Assembly (NCBI GenBank): GCA_023411215.1
Contig: JAEYOY010000023.1
Location: 3,783 to 67,782 of the forward strand
Direction of reading: 5' to 3'
DNA length: 64,000 nucleotides
Source: Bacillota bacterium
GTDB taxonomy: Bacteria > Bacillota > Clostridia > Lachnospirales > Lachnospiraceae
The notes under the pieces are model-generated. The model worked only from the letters and a program-made list of their open reading frames with translations, was not told the origin of the DNA and searched no databases. How positions within the stretch are numbered: position 1 is the stretch's first letter; every line of letters begins with the position of its first letter. This document shows, piece after piece, positions 51,343 to 60,680 of the stretch. The position numbers were made by a program, and so were the translations under genes.

Positions 51343-52662
51343 ATGGGTAGGTTAACATTCCCGGGTGGTATCCATACATATGACGGCAAAGACCTGACAA
51401 TGGATAAACCCACTACTGTTCTTTTACCTAAGGGTGAATTGGTGTTTCCGATGGTTCAACATCTAGGCGCTCCTGCAAAACCGATCGTTGCCAAGGGGGA
51501 TAGGGTTCTCGTTGGTCAGAAAATTGCAGAAGCAGGAGGCTTCATCTCGGCACATGTGATCAGCTCGGTGTCAGGAACGGTAAAAGAAATTGAAAAAAGG
51601 CTAACTGTATCAGGCAATATGGTAGAATCCATTGTGATAGAAAATGACAATGAATACCTGACAGTCGATGGCTTTGGTAATGAGCGTGACTATAATACAC
51701 TCTCAAAGGAAGAAATTCGTAATTATGTAAAAGAAGCAGGTATTGTGGGTCTGGGAGGTGCGGGTTTCCCTACTCATGTTAAGCTGACTCCGAAGGACGA
51801 CAATAAGATTGATTATGTCATCGTTAACGGTGCAGAATGTGAACCGTATCTGACCTCAGATTACCGCATGATGCTGGAGGAGCCGGAGAAGATCATCGGT
51901 GGTCTTAAGGTAATGCTAAAGCTGTTTGAGCATGCAAAGGGGATTATTGCGATTGAGGATAATAAACCCGAAGCAATAAAAGAGTTAAGTGCAATGGCCG
52001 CAAAGGAAAATAATATTGAGGTCGCTGTTATAAAGACGAAATACCCCCAGGGCGGCGAACGTCAGTTGGTGTACGCTGTTACGAAGAGAAAAATGAATTC
52101 AAAGAAGCTTCCGGCTGATGTGGGTTGTATTGTTGATAACGTAGATACCGTAATTGCAATCTATAATGCAGTAGTAAAGAGTACTCCACTCATCCGAAGA
52201 ATTGTAACAGTATCAGGGGATGCCGTAAAACAACCACAGAATTTTAATGTAGCAATCGGCATTGACTATGGGGAGATACTCGAAGCAGCAGGTGGATTTG
52301 TAGAGCGTCCCGAGAAGATGATTTCCGGCGGACCGATGATGGGTATCGCATTATATAATTACAATGTTCCTGTTATAAAGACCTCTTCGGCACTACTTGG
52401 TATTAAGAAGGATACGGCAGCAGTGGAGGAAAATCCCTGTATCCGTTGTGGAAAATGTGCTGAAAAATGCCCGTTGCAGTTGATGCCATTTCAACTGGCT
52501 GCTCTGGGAAACCGTAATGATGAGGATGGCTTTGTGAAAGCAGACGGTATGGAGTGTTGCGGCTGTGGCTGTTGCTCATATATATGTCCGGCAAAACGAA
52601 GCTTATCCCAATCCATCATGCAGACCAGAAACAGTATACTAGGCAAGCGCAAGAAAGCGTAG
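51343..52662 (+). CDS. rnfC: Rnf complex subunit RnfC
   Basis: 439 residues. Soluble NADH/flavin and iron-sulfur subunit of the ferredoxin:NAD+ oxidoreductase. N-terminal GGIHTYDGKDLT, NADH/FMN-binding VGLGGAGFPTHVKL and NGAECEPYLTSDYRMML, SLBB region in the middle, and two [4Fe-4S] motifs near the end (CIRCGKCAEKCP about 366, CCGCGCCSYICP about 404). Start ATG follows AAGGA. First gene of the six-gene operon. Confidence 0.96.
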   Translation: MGRLTFPGGIHTYDGKDLTMDKPTTVLLPKGELVFPMVQHLGAPAKPIVAKGDRVLVGQKIAEAGGFISAHVISSVSGTVKEIEKRLTVSGNMVESIVIENDNEYLTVDGFGNERDYNTLSKEEIRNYVKEAGIVGLGGAGFPTHVKLTPKDDNKIDYVIVNGAECEPYLTSDYRMMLEEPEKIIGGLKVMLKLFEHAKGIIAIEDNKPEAIKELSAMAAKENNIEVAVIKTKYPQGGERQLVYAVTKRKMNSKKLPADVGCIVDNVDTVIAIYNAVVKSTPLIRRIVTVSGDAVKQPQNFNVAIGIDYGEILEAAGGFVERPEKMISGGPMMGIALYNYNVPVIKTSSALLGIKKDTAAVEENPCIRCGKCAEKCPLQLMPFQLAALGNRNDEDGFVKADGMECCGCGCCSYICPAKRSLSQSIMQTRNSILGKRKKA

Positions 52663-52695
52663 TCCTAATACAAATATTGAAAGAGGTGTAAAACG

Positions 52696-53691
52696 TTGAG
52701 CGACTTATTTCATGTATCGGCTGCTCCGCATTCCAGAAGCCCGATTACAACAAAAAGTATTATGCAGGATGTTCTTATTGCACTAGTTCCTGCCGGAATC
52801 TTTGGCGTATATAACTTTGGTATTAACGCTCTGACCGTGATTGTAGTAACTATCGCAGCCTGTGTGTTAACCGAATACCTTTACTGCAAATTCATGAAGA
52901 AGACCAATACCATCGGTGATTACAGTGCAGTGGTTACGGGTCTGTTGTTGGCTTACAACCTGCCTGCCGGTTTCCCCCTATGGATGGCAATCGTCGGCGG
53001 TGTATTTGCAATCCTGATTGTCAAGATGCTGTATGGCGGCTTGGGTCAAAATTTCATGAACCCTGCTCTGGCGGCTCGTGTCTTCCTGTTAATCAGTTTC
53101 CCGGTACGTATGACTGCTTTTGCAGTGGAGAAGGTTACTTCTCCCGGTACGATAGATTATATTAAGCATGGTTTTGTAGCACTCGATGGAGTGTCCGGAG
53201 CAACTCCTTTGGCAGCTTTGAAAACCGGAGAGTCTGTAGATTTAGTCAAGATGTTAGTAGGAAATATCGGTGGTACCATCGGTGAGACAAGTGCAATAGC
53301 AATTCTTATCGGTGGAGCCTACCTAGTATTCAAGAAGGTTATCTCTCTTCGAATTCCGTTAAGCTATATTATTTCACTGGCGGTATTTGTACTCCTATTT
53401 GGTGGTAAAGGCTTTGATATGACCTTTATGCTGGGACATATCCTTGGCGGCGGTTTATTGCTTGGTGCCTTCTTTATGGCTACCGATTATGTAACCAGTC
53501 CGATTACTCCGATTGGACAGATTGTATTTGGTATCAGCCTTGGTTTATTAACCGGTTTGTTCCGTTTGCAGGGTGGTACGGCAGAGGGTGTATCCTATGC
53601 AATTATTTTCTGTAACCTTCTTGTTCCGTTAATTGAGAAGGTAACCAGACAGAGATCCTTTGGAAAGGAGCGTGCTGTCCGTGAAAAATAA
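52696..53691 (+). CDS. rnfD: Rnf complex subunit RnfD
   Basis: 331 residues, about ten membrane segments. The conserved SGATPLAALKTGE motif (about residue 172) covalently binds FMN through its Thr. The start is TTG 52696, after AGAGGTG. The 3' end overlaps rnfG by 11 bases. Membrane subunit that carries electrons and is tied to ion pumping. Confidence 0.95.
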   Translation: MSDLFHVSAAPHSRSPITTKSIMQDVLIALVPAGIFGVYNFGINALTVIVVTIAACVLTEYLYCKFMKKTNTIGDYSAVVTGLLLAYNLPAGFPLWMAIVGGVFAILIVKMLYGGLGQNFMNPALAARVFLLISFPVRMTAFAVEKVTSPGTIDYIKHGFVALDGVSGATPLAALKTGESVDLVKMLVGNIGGTIGETSAIAILIGGAYLVFKKVISLRIPLSYIISLAVFVLLFGGKGFDMTFMLGHILGGGLLLGAFFMATDYVTSPITPIGQIVFGISLGLLTGLFRLQGGTAEGVSYAIIFCNLLVPLIEKVTRQRSFGKERAVREK

Positions 53692-54328
53692 GAAACATCT
53701 CATCCGATCCGAACTAATCAGAGATGCGATTGCACTGTTTCTCATAACTTTAGTATCCGGATTGGCTCTCAGCTATGTATATGAAATTACCAAAGAGCCC
53801 ATTACAGCACAGGCGGTGCAGAAGACGTTAGAAGCAAACCAGGAGGTATTTGTTCAAGCCTCTTCCTTTGAAGAAGATGAACAACTGATGCAGCTGCTGG
53901 AAGGCACAGATCTGGTTAGTATGAATGCAGATTATGCAGGAGTTACCATTGATAGTATTAGTAAAGCTTATGGCAGCAATAACGAGCTGCTTGGTTATAA
54001 CATCACCGTTGCTACCTCCGCAGGCTACAAGGACGGAATTAAATTTGTATTCGGATATTCTCTGGACGGTAGTATACAAGGTATCTCCTTCTTATCAATC
54101 AGTGAGACGGCAGGTCTTGGTATGAAGGCACAGGAGCCGGATTTCCTCGATCAGTTTCTGAATAAGAAAGCTACACAATTCGTAGTAACGAAGACCGGTG
54201 CAACCAGTGAGGATCAGGTGGATGCGATCAGTGGTGCTACGATTACCTCAAAAGCAGTAGCATATGCGATCAATGCCGGAATTCAATTTGTGACAGATCA
54301 CTCTGCAGAGTTAGGAGGCGGACAATAA
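53681..54328 (+). CDS. rnfG: Rnf complex subunit RnfG
   Basis: 215 residues. One N-terminal membrane segment, then an extracytoplasmic FMN-binding domain. The covalent FMN site is SGATITSKAV (about residue 184). GTG 53681 is the best start: AAAGGAG lies 11 bases before it, within rnfD. The stop overlaps rnfE by one base (TAATG). Confidence 0.94.
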   Translation: MKNKKHLIRSELIRDAIALFLITLVSGLALSYVYEITKEPITAQAVQKTLEANQEVFVQASSFEEDEQLMQLLEGTDLVSMNADYAGVTIDSISKAYGSNNELLGYNITVATSAGYKDGIKFVFGYSLDGSIQGISFLSISETAGLGMKAQEPDFLDQFLNKKATQFVVTKTGATSEDQVDAISGATITSKAVAYAINAGIQFVTDHSAELGGGQ

Positions 54329-55098
54329 TGAAGATGAATAAGTATGTAGAGCGAATTTATAATGGTGTTATTAAAGAGAACCCTACCTTTATTATTATGC
54401 TCGGTATGTGTCCGACTTTGGCAGTAACAACCTCCGGTAATAACGGTTTATACATGGGACTTACCACTACCGTGGTTTTAGCCATGTCCAATTTATTAAT
54501 ATCGGCACTTCGTAAGTTCATTCCGGATAAGGTTCGTATTCCTGCCTATATCGTAGTCGTTGCATCACTGGTTACGATTGTACAGCTTCTATTAGAAGCA
54601 TATCTTCCGGTAGTAAATGAGTTGCTGGGTATTTATATTCCGTTGATTGTAGTTAACTGTATTATCCTGGGTAGAGCAGAAGCCTATGCAGCAAAAAATT
54701 CCATTGGCTTATCTCTGTTTGACGGTATTGGTATGGGTCTTGGTTTTACCCTTGCACTTAGTATCATCGGATCCTTCCGTGAGCTTCTCGGAGCAGGAAC
54801 GATCTTCAGCTTTAAGATTACACCGGACAGCTTTGAGCCGATTACCATATTTATTCTTGCTCCGGGAGCGCTCTTTACCTTGGCAATCCTGACGGCCATT
54901 CAGAATAAGTTAAAGCTTCCCTCTGCCACCAATGGATCAGTGACCAACAGCATTGGCTGTGGCGGTGATTGCTCTCATTGTATGGGTAGTACCTGTACCA
55001 CCAACCGAGAAGAGTTCACTTCGAAGGATGAGGGGACCCTAACAAAGGGTAATGCAACAAAGAAATCCGAAATAAATGAAAAACAAAACGAAAAGTAA
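54328..55098 (+). CDS. rnfE: Rnf complex subunit RnfE with Cys-rich tail
   Basis: 256 residues. Six membrane segments; LGMCPTLAVTTSGNNGLYMG near the start and LIVVNCIILGRAEAYA hold the conserved Cys residues that form the membrane [2Fe-2S] cluster with RnfA. Unusually, a soluble tail of about 55 residues follows the last membrane segment and carries CGGDCSHCMGSTC (four Cys). The tail could hold another metal site or be a spacer. Confidence 0.94.
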   Translation: MKMNKYVERIYNGVIKENPTFIIMLGMCPTLAVTTSGNNGLYMGLTTTVVLAMSNLLISALRKFIPDKVRIPAYIVVVASLVTIVQLLLEAYLPVVNELLGIYIPLIVVNCIILGRAEAYAAKNSIGLSLFDGIGMGLGFTLALSIIGSFRELLGAGTIFSFKITPDSFEPITIFILAPGALFTLAILTAIQNKLKLPSATNGSVTNSIGCGGDCSHCMGSTCTTNREEFTSKDEGTLTKGNATKKSEINEKQNEK

Positions 55099-55113
55099 GG
55101 AGGATTGATTAAG

Positions 55114-55686
55114 ATGAAAGAACTTATCATGATTATTGTTGGATCAGCTCTCGTGAATAACGTTGTCTTAAGTCAATTCCTTGGCTTATGTCCGTTTCTC
55201 GGAGTATCAAAGAAAACAAATACCGCAGCAGGTATGGGAGCGGCCGTAATCTTCGTTATTACTGTAGCTTCTGCGCTTTGCAGCATGATTTATTCCGGGC
55301 TGCTAGTACCTTTGGGTATGGGTTATCTTCAGACGATTGTATTTATTTTAGTTATTGCATGTCTGGTGCAGTTTGTTGAGCTGGTACTTAAGAAATACAG
55401 CCGTTCGCTTTACAGTGCGCTCGGTGTATATCTACCTCTGATCACGACGAATTGTGCGGTACTTGGTGTAGCATTAATCAACGTAACGGAGGATTATGGA
55501 TTAGTCTCCAGTATTATTAACGGCTTTGGAACAGCAGCAGGGTTTACGATTGCGATCATTATTATGGCAGGTATCCGTGAGAGAATTGAATATAATGATG
55601 TAACAAAATCCTTCCAGGGCTCTCCAATTGTTTTAATTACCGCAGGTCTGATGGCTATGGCATTCTTCGGATTTGCCGGTTTATAG
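55114..55686 (+). CDS. rnfA: Rnf complex subunit RnfA
   Basis: 190 residues, six membrane segments, homologous to RnfE. NNVVLSQFLGLCPFLGVSKK and LPLITTNCAVLGVALIN provide the paired cluster ligands. ATG 55114 follows AAGGAGG by 10 bases; the in-frame TTG at 55105 is too close. 15 bases after rnfE. Confidence 0.95.
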   Translation: MKELIMIIVGSALVNNVVLSQFLGLCPFLGVSKKTNTAAGMGAAVIFVITVASALCSMIYSGLLVPLGMGYLQTIVFILVIACLVQFVELVLKKYSRSLYSALGVYLPLITTNCAVLGVALINVTEDYGLVSSIINGFGTAAGFTIAIIIMAGIRERIEYNDVTKSFQGSPIVLITAGLMAMAFFGFAGL

Positions 55687-55702
55687 AGTAGGGGGGATCG
55701 AT

Positions 55703-56569
55703 ATGTCAATTGAGAATTTGTTGTATAATAATTTCCTTCCGGATCTGGTCAATGTTGCCGCAGTAGTTAGCTTCCAAGGAGTTATGGTTGCAACTGCAAT
55801 TGTTGCAGGTGTAGGCTTATTCATCGGATTGTTTCTTGGCTTTGCTGCTAAGACCTTTGAGGTTAAGCAGGACGAGAGAGAAATCTTGGTTCGTGAGCTT
55901 CTTCCCGGCGCAAACTGTGGAGGCTGCGGTTACCCAGGTTGTGATGGTCTTGCGGCGGCAATTGCCAAAGGAGAAGCACCGGCTAATGCATGTCCCGTTG
56001 CCAACAAGGAAGCTCATAAACAGATTGCTGAAGTAATGGGTACATCTGTGGAAGATACAGAGAAGATGGTTGCTTTTGTAAAATGCGCTGGAACCTGTGA
56101 TAAGACCGAGGTTAAGTATGAATATTACGGTGTCCAGGATTGTAATAAGGCAGCGGTAATTCCAGGTAAGGGAAATAAAAAATGTTCTTATGGATGTATG
56201 GGCTTTGGTTCCTGCGTCAGAGTATGTGCCTTTGATGCAATTCATATTGTCAATGGGATTGCTGTTGTTGATAAAGACAAATGTACCGGTTGCAGTACCT
56301 GTACCGCTCAGTGTCCGAATAAGCTGATTGAGATGGTTCCTGCAGCAGCAAAAACGTTGGTTGGCTGTAGTTCTCTGGATAAGGGTAAGGATGTTAAGGC
56401 TGCTTGTTCCGCCGGTTGTATCGGCTGTAAGCTTTGTGTTAAGGCTTGCGAGTTTGACGCGATCCATGTGGATAATAATCTGGCTCACATCGACTATAGC
56501 AAATGTACCAACTGCGGTAAATGTGCTACGGTATGTCCCGTGAAGGTCATTCAGGTACAGGCTGGATAA
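55703..56569 (+). CDS. rnfB: Rnf complex subunit RnfB, multi-cluster ferredoxin-type
   Basis: 288 residues. An N-terminal membrane helix is followed by the ANCGGCGYPGCDGLAAAIAKGEAPANACPV cluster, then CSYGCMGFGSCVRVC, CTGCSTCTAQCP, CIGCKLCVKAC and CTNCGKCATVCP. That gives at least five [4Fe-4S] sites, the clostridial type. It accepts electrons from reduced ferredoxin. GGGGGG lies 5 bases before ATG. Last gene of the operon, followed by a terminator. Confidence 0.95.
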   Translation: MSIENLLYNNFLPDLVNVAAVVSFQGVMVATAIVAGVGLFIGLFLGFAAKTFEVKQDEREILVRELLPGANCGGCGYPGCDGLAAAIAKGEAPANACPVANKEAHKQIAEVMGTSVEDTEKMVAFVKCAGTCDKTEVKYEYYGVQDCNKAAVIPGKGNKKCSYGCMGFGSCVRVCAFDAIHIVNGIAVVDKDKCTGCSTCTAQCPNKLIEMVPAAAKTLVGCSSLDKGKDVKAACSAGCIGCKLCVKACEFDAIHVDNNLAHIDYSKCTNCGKCATVCPVKVIQVQAG

Positions 56570-56651
56570 AATAAATGATAAAAAGTATACTTCACAAGGA
56601 TAGTGTTGTAAATTTGAAAAGAAGATGCAGACCTTAATGGTCGAATAACAG

Positions 56652-56704
56652 AATGCATACACAGTAGCGCTTCATACCGAAGTCTTTTGTGTATGCATTT
56701 TTTA
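56652..56704 (+). terminator. Terminator of the rnf operon
   Basis: 11-bp perfect stem AATGCATACAC / GTGTATGCATT with a run of six T. Confidence 0.85.
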
Positions 56705-56899
56705 ATTCATGATAAGTGAATTGATTTATCAATTCCTCTTGTTTATGAAAGGAATTTTAATGATTTTGTGAAGAATTTAATAACAAACGTCGAATTCGAG
56801 ACGATAATGTCTGCTTTCTACTTGAATATTATGGTAAAATAACTTAAAATAATATATATAAATATTAATATGAATGTTAGGGAACAGGGGAAGGACCGA
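56705..56899 (+). promoter_or_regulatory. Region before the LacI gene with a palindrome
   Basis: TCGAATTCGA (56790-56799) is a perfect 10-bp palindrome and could be an autoregulatory operator of the LacI protein. An extended -10 (TGGTAAAAT at about 56831-56839) follows. Nothing else was seen. Confidence 0.4.
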
Positions 56900-57910
56900 A
56901 TGGCAACGATTCAAGATTTATCTGAGCGCTGTGGAGTATCAGTCTCAACTGTAAGTAAGGCTTTGAACGGGTACTCGGATATCAGTGAAAAGACACGTGA
57001 TATTGTAATAAAGACGGCAAACGAACTGGGATATTTCCCTAACGCCAATACAAGGGCATTAAAGCTTAAAAAAACCTATAATATTGGTGTCTTGTTTAAT
57101 ACCCTTTCTAATCTTGGATTAAAGAATGATTATTTTGCTTATATTCTAGAGGCCTTTAGAGATGAAGCAGCCAAGAACGGTTATGACATCACCTTTATTG
57201 AACATAACGTTGGAAGAAGGAAGATGACTTATCTGGAGCATTGCCAGTATCGGCGTTTTGACGGAGTGTGTATCGTTTGTGCTGATTATGAGAATGAGGA
57301 AGTAATTGAGCTGGCGAACAGTGATATACCTGTCATAACAATTGACTATGCCTTCCAGAGAGCCTATTCCATCATATCAGATAATTATGGTGGTATGAAA
57401 CAATTAACCAACTTTATCATTCGACAGGGACATAGAGATATTGCTTTCATTTATGGCGTGAACTCACTGGTTACCAGAAACCGAATGGAAGGCTTTATGG
57501 ATGCGATGGAGGAAAATGGTATCAAGGTGGTAAAAGAATATCTGCGTGAGAGTTTATACCGGAATAGTCTTATGACAGAAGAGCAGGCTCTAAAGCTTCT
57601 TAAGCTACCAAATCGTCCAACCTGTATTATAGCTCCTGATGATACTTCAGCTATGGGAGTAGTAAGTGCAGTTCGGAAAATCGGTCTGCAGGTGGTTAAG
57701 GATATTTCCATAGCAGGCTATGACAGGGGTGACCTACAACATTATATCGGAGTTAAATTAACTACAGTAAAACAAGAGAGAGAAAGAATTGGCTGTGAAG
57801 CTGCAAAAAGGCTGATTCAGATGATTGAAGGTTATGTAGAGCTTCCTCAAAATACGATATATATGAAGCAATCCCTGATTATCGGCAATTCAATTAAGAA
57901 GATAAATTAA
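56900..57910 (+). CDS. LacI-family transcriptional regulator
   Basis: 336 residues. The N-terminal helix-turn-helix MATIQDLSERCGVSVSTVSKALNGYSDISEKTRDIV and the hinge are canonical. A periplasmic-binding-like sensor domain follows (IGVLFNTLSNLG, then TCIIAPDDTSAMGVV, SIAGYDRGDL). It probably regulates sugar genes; none lies immediately downstream, so targets are not clear. ATG 56900 is preceded by GGGGAAGG. Confidence 0.92.
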   Translation: MATIQDLSERCGVSVSTVSKALNGYSDISEKTRDIVIKTANELGYFPNANTRALKLKKTYNIGVLFNTLSNLGLKNDYFAYILEAFRDEAAKNGYDITFIEHNVGRRKMTYLEHCQYRRFDGVCIVCADYENEEVIELANSDIPVITIDYAFQRAYSIISDNYGGMKQLTNFIIRQGHRDIAFIYGVNSLVTRNRMEGFMDAMEENGIKVVKEYLRESLYRNSLMTEEQALKLLKLPNRPTCIIAPDDTSAMGVVSAVRKIGLQVVKDISIAGYDRGDLQHYIGVKLTTVKQERERIGCEAAKRLIQMIEGYVELPQNTIYMKQSLIIGNSIKKIN

Positions 57911-57931
57911 TATCTGAGAGGAGGAACTTGT

Positions 57932-59209
57932 TTGACATCGGTATATAATTATATGCTGGAGAGCTACCCGATAAAAAGGGAAGTAATGTATCCGGCTCAT
58001 AAAAGAAGCGAATTAAAACGTATTTATAATAATATTGTAGACCTAAGCAGACGTTCCCCTCTTTATAAGATTAATCTGTCTAAGGATAATCAGGATTACA
58101 CCTTTGGAATAAAAGAAACAGCGATTGAGTTAAAGGCGAAGCTTTTGAGAATGGAGGAACCTACTGCCTCTGGCTTTGAGTCAAAATCAGTTATGGTAAG
58201 CGATAAGCATGTTCTGTCTGCCAAGCTACTAAAGGATGATACAGAGGGGCTGCCTGAGAATATCACATTTCAGGTTACATCCCTTGCCTCCGTACAGATC
58301 AATACAGGTAAGGAATTACTATTGGTCTCCAAGGGCTTACCCTCCGGTGAATATGAATTCAATGTTAAGGTTATGGATCAGAATTATAAGCTTAATTATG
58401 TTCATGAAAACAGAGTTGAGAACGCAGAAGCCTTAAGGAAGATGGCAGAATTTATCAATATGGCAATAACCGGTGTCAATGCAACGGTAGAAAGAGGAAA
58501 TTCTCCTGATTACGGTAAAATTGTGATTATTTCTGAACAAGCCGGAAAGAGTGGAGAGCCCGCATTTGAATTTTCAGATTCTGATCATTACGGGATTGGT
58601 GTCGTAGAATATTTTGGTCTAAATCGAGTAGAAAAGCCCTCCAGTACAGCAGAGTTTATGATTAATGATATATCCAGAAAGACCTCAACGAATACCTTCA
58701 ATCTGGAAGGAAAGCTTCGTATTACATTAAACGGAACCAGCGAAGAGCCAGTTTCCTTACGGATAGTGCCGGATAGTGAGAAAATCTTATATTCACTGGA
58801 AGATGTTCTGAATACCTATAATCGATTAGTTCGGATCGCACAGGATAGAACACAGGATTATAAGGAACATTTTCGCGCTTCAAAATTAATCAGTGAGATG
58901 AAAGGATTGGAGAATATCTATTCAGATGAGTTAGAAGCCTGCGGCATTATATCCGATGAATATGGGTATCTATCCATAGATGATTCCCTCGCCGTTCAGG
59001 CTGCCATTGATGGCGGTATGGAGAGTTTATTTAAAAGAGAAAACGGATTTATCTCAAGGCTCAAGGATAAAGCAGAGCAGGTCGCAATAAATCCGATGGA
59101 ATATTTGGAAAAAACAATAGTCACATACCCGAACCGAGAGACAAAAACCTATCGTAACCCATATGTAACCTCAATGTATAGTGGTTTATTTTTCAGCTCT
59201 TATTGCTAA
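57932..59209 (+). CDS. Orphan FliD (flagellar cap) C-terminal-like protein
   Basis: 425 residues. The C-terminal part YNRLVRIAQDRT...SEMKGLENIYSDELEACGIISDEYGYLSIDDSLAVQAAIDGGMESLF resembles the C-terminal D0/D1 region of the flagellar filament cap FliD. The middle has a bent of beta-rich D2/D3-like text. No flagellar genes are nearby, and the N-terminus is unlike FliD. It could be a surface adhesin derived from the cap protein. Start TTG 57932, 8 bases after GAGGAGG. It follows the LacI gene by 21 bases. Confidence 0.6.
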   Translation: MTSVYNYMLESYPIKREVMYPAHKRSELKRIYNNIVDLSRRSPLYKINLSKDNQDYTFGIKETAIELKAKLLRMEEPTASGFESKSVMVSDKHVLSAKLLKDDTEGLPENITFQVTSLASVQINTGKELLLVSKGLPSGEYEFNVKVMDQNYKLNYVHENRVENAEALRKMAEFINMAITGVNATVERGNSPDYGKIVIISEQAGKSGEPAFEFSDSDHYGIGVVEYFGLNRVEKPSSTAEFMINDISRKTSTNTFNLEGKLRITLNGTSEEPVSLRIVPDSEKILYSLEDVLNTYNRLVRIAQDRTQDYKEHFRASKLISEMKGLENIYSDELEACGIISDEYGYLSIDDSLAVQAAIDGGMESLFKRENGFISRLKDKAEQVAINPMEYLEKTIVTYPNRETKTYRNPYVTSMYSGLFFSSYC

Positions 59210-59226
59210 TATAAGAGCTGATTTTT
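59195..59226 (+). terminator. Terminator embedded in the ends of two convergent genes
   Basis: 9-bp perfect stem AGCTCTTAT / ATAAGAGCT with a 7-base loop, then ATTTTTTAT. It contains the last codons and stops of the FliD-like and AraC genes, whose stop codons overlap by 3-4 bases. Confidence 0.8.
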
Positions 59227-60459
59227 TATATATTCACTCGGAGTGATACCGATTCGCTTTTTGAATATTCGACTAAAATAATTAGGGTCCTTATATCCTA
59301 CCATAAAGCATACTTCCTTTACCGTCAGATTGGAGTTGGTCAACAGCTCTTTTGCTTTCTTTACACGGAGCATGGAAAGCCAGTCAATAAAATTAAAGCC
59401 GGTGTTCTTTTTGATTAGCTTACTAAAGTATTGAGGACTGATATTTACCTGTGCCGCAATATCATCCAGAGAAATATCCTCCGCATAATGATTTTCCAAA
59501 TATTCCTGTGTCACTTTGACAATATGATTTGAATAGTCGATATTACTTTGTGGTTTTACATAGCTAATCATGAAGATAAAATGCTTATATGCGATATCGA
59601 TCAGCGAAGCTCCATTTGTCTCCATCAGCTCCCTGGCAATATTGGTATAATCAGTGAAGGTAAACTCATTCTGGTTATCCAGATGCATGGCATGGCTGGT
59701 CAATACCAGAATCTCGAGGATCTTATTTCTCCTAGCTTCATCACTGTAGGAACGTATTTGATCCATGACTAGACTGAAATAATCATAAGCTTCTGATTTT
59801 CTAAGCCGAATTGCTTCAATCAGATGTTTTTCTGCCAGAAGGTAGTCAAAACGGGCACTGGTATTAGTATGCTTAATATCCTGATAGCTAATAATTGACT
59901 CAGAGCTGTTGTAATGAATTGCAGAAAAAGCATCTATAAAGGATGAGTAAATAGTATTAATGGGTTGAGGACTACCGATGCCGATCGTCAGGTCCATCTG
60001 AAATTGATCCTTTATGCCGGAAATTATAGCATTGCAAAGAGAATAACTCTTTTCCCTGTGATTATGGATCAACAGTGGGGAATCCTCTGTGACAAGAAGA
60101 ACTATCCTATTTACGATTAAGGGACCGATGCAAATATTGTTATCGATAAACAGACTGCGGAGGTAGTGGTTAATTGCTGACTCATCAATGTCTTCTTCGG
60201 CCGTGCTTGATTGGGGAAGTAGTGTAAGGTTGAGAATAAGCACATAACCATATTCTTTAATCCCTAAAGTTTTGCGAAGAGCATTTAGCTCTATAGGATT
60301 ACAGTTTCTGGAAAACAAGGAAAACAGAAAGCTTCTTTCGATGAGGGATATGTAATCGTTATGCATGATATTCTGATTTGCAGTGAGAATATCCAGATGC
60401 AGGCTATCCCAAAAATCCCTTGGATTAGTAGAGCCAATTTGGTCGTTCGAATTATTCAT
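59206..60459 (-). CDS. AraC-family regulator with long N-terminal domain
   Basis: 417 residues. The C-terminal 100 residues hold two AraC helix-turn-helix motifs: SLDDIAAQVNISPQYFSKLIKKNTGF and VKEVCFMVGYKDPNYFSRIFKKRIGITPSEY. The N-terminal 300 residues are a cytoplasmic domain similar to regions found in YesN-like regulators, without membrane segments. ATG 60459 follows AAGGAGG by 7 bases; the longer frame from 60483 has none. It is convergent with the FliD-like gene and divergent from the protease gene. Confidence 0.85.
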   Translation of the reverse strand: MNNSNDQIGSTNPRDFWDSLHLDILTANQNIMHNDYISLIERSFLFSLFSRNCNPIELNALRKTLGIKEYGYVLILNLTLLPQSSTAEEDIDESAINHYLRSLFIDNNICIGPLIVNRIVLLVTEDSPLLIHNHREKSYSLCNAIISGIKDQFQMDLTIGIGSPQPINTIYSSFIDAFSAIHYNSSESIISYQDIKHTNTSARFDYLLAEKHLIEAIRLRKSEAYDYFSLVMDQIRSYSDEARRNKILEILVLTSHAMHLDNQNEFTFTDYTNIARELMETNGASLIDIAYKHFIFMISYVKPQSNIDYSNHIVKVTQEYLENHYAEDISLDDIAAQVNISPQYFSKLIKKNTGFNFIDWLSMLRVKKAKELLTNSNLTVKEVCFMVGYKDPNYFSRIFKKRIGITPSEYIKNQLLY

Positions 60460-60581
60460 AGTTGCACCTCCTTCGGATTCCAATCCGCATTTGTTTGTTT
60501 AAGTATAGCATATATTAGTAAAAATTGCACCAGAAAAATAGTGTAAATGTCGAAAGTAGTCGAATATAATATAAAAATAAT

Positions 60582-60605
60582 AATTATAACAATTTTGTTA
60601 TAATT
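60582..60605. promoter_or_regulatory. 24-bp palindrome before the subtilisin gene
   Basis: AATTATAACAA-TT-TTGTTATAATT, an 11-bp perfect inverted repeat. It contains TATAAT (60599-60604), so a bound protein would cover the -10 of the protease promoter and also lies between it and the divergent AraC gene. Confidence 0.6.
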
Positions 60606-60680
60606 CTGCCACACAAATGCCAATAGTAGGGCTTACGCTAATAATAGCATCAGGATACCTTTGGCAGTGGAGATAATATT

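Noticed and set aside
55817..56662. A 281-residue minus-strand ORF opposite rnfB
   Set aside because: It is a shadow of the Cys-rich rnfB gene; no start site or motif was seen.
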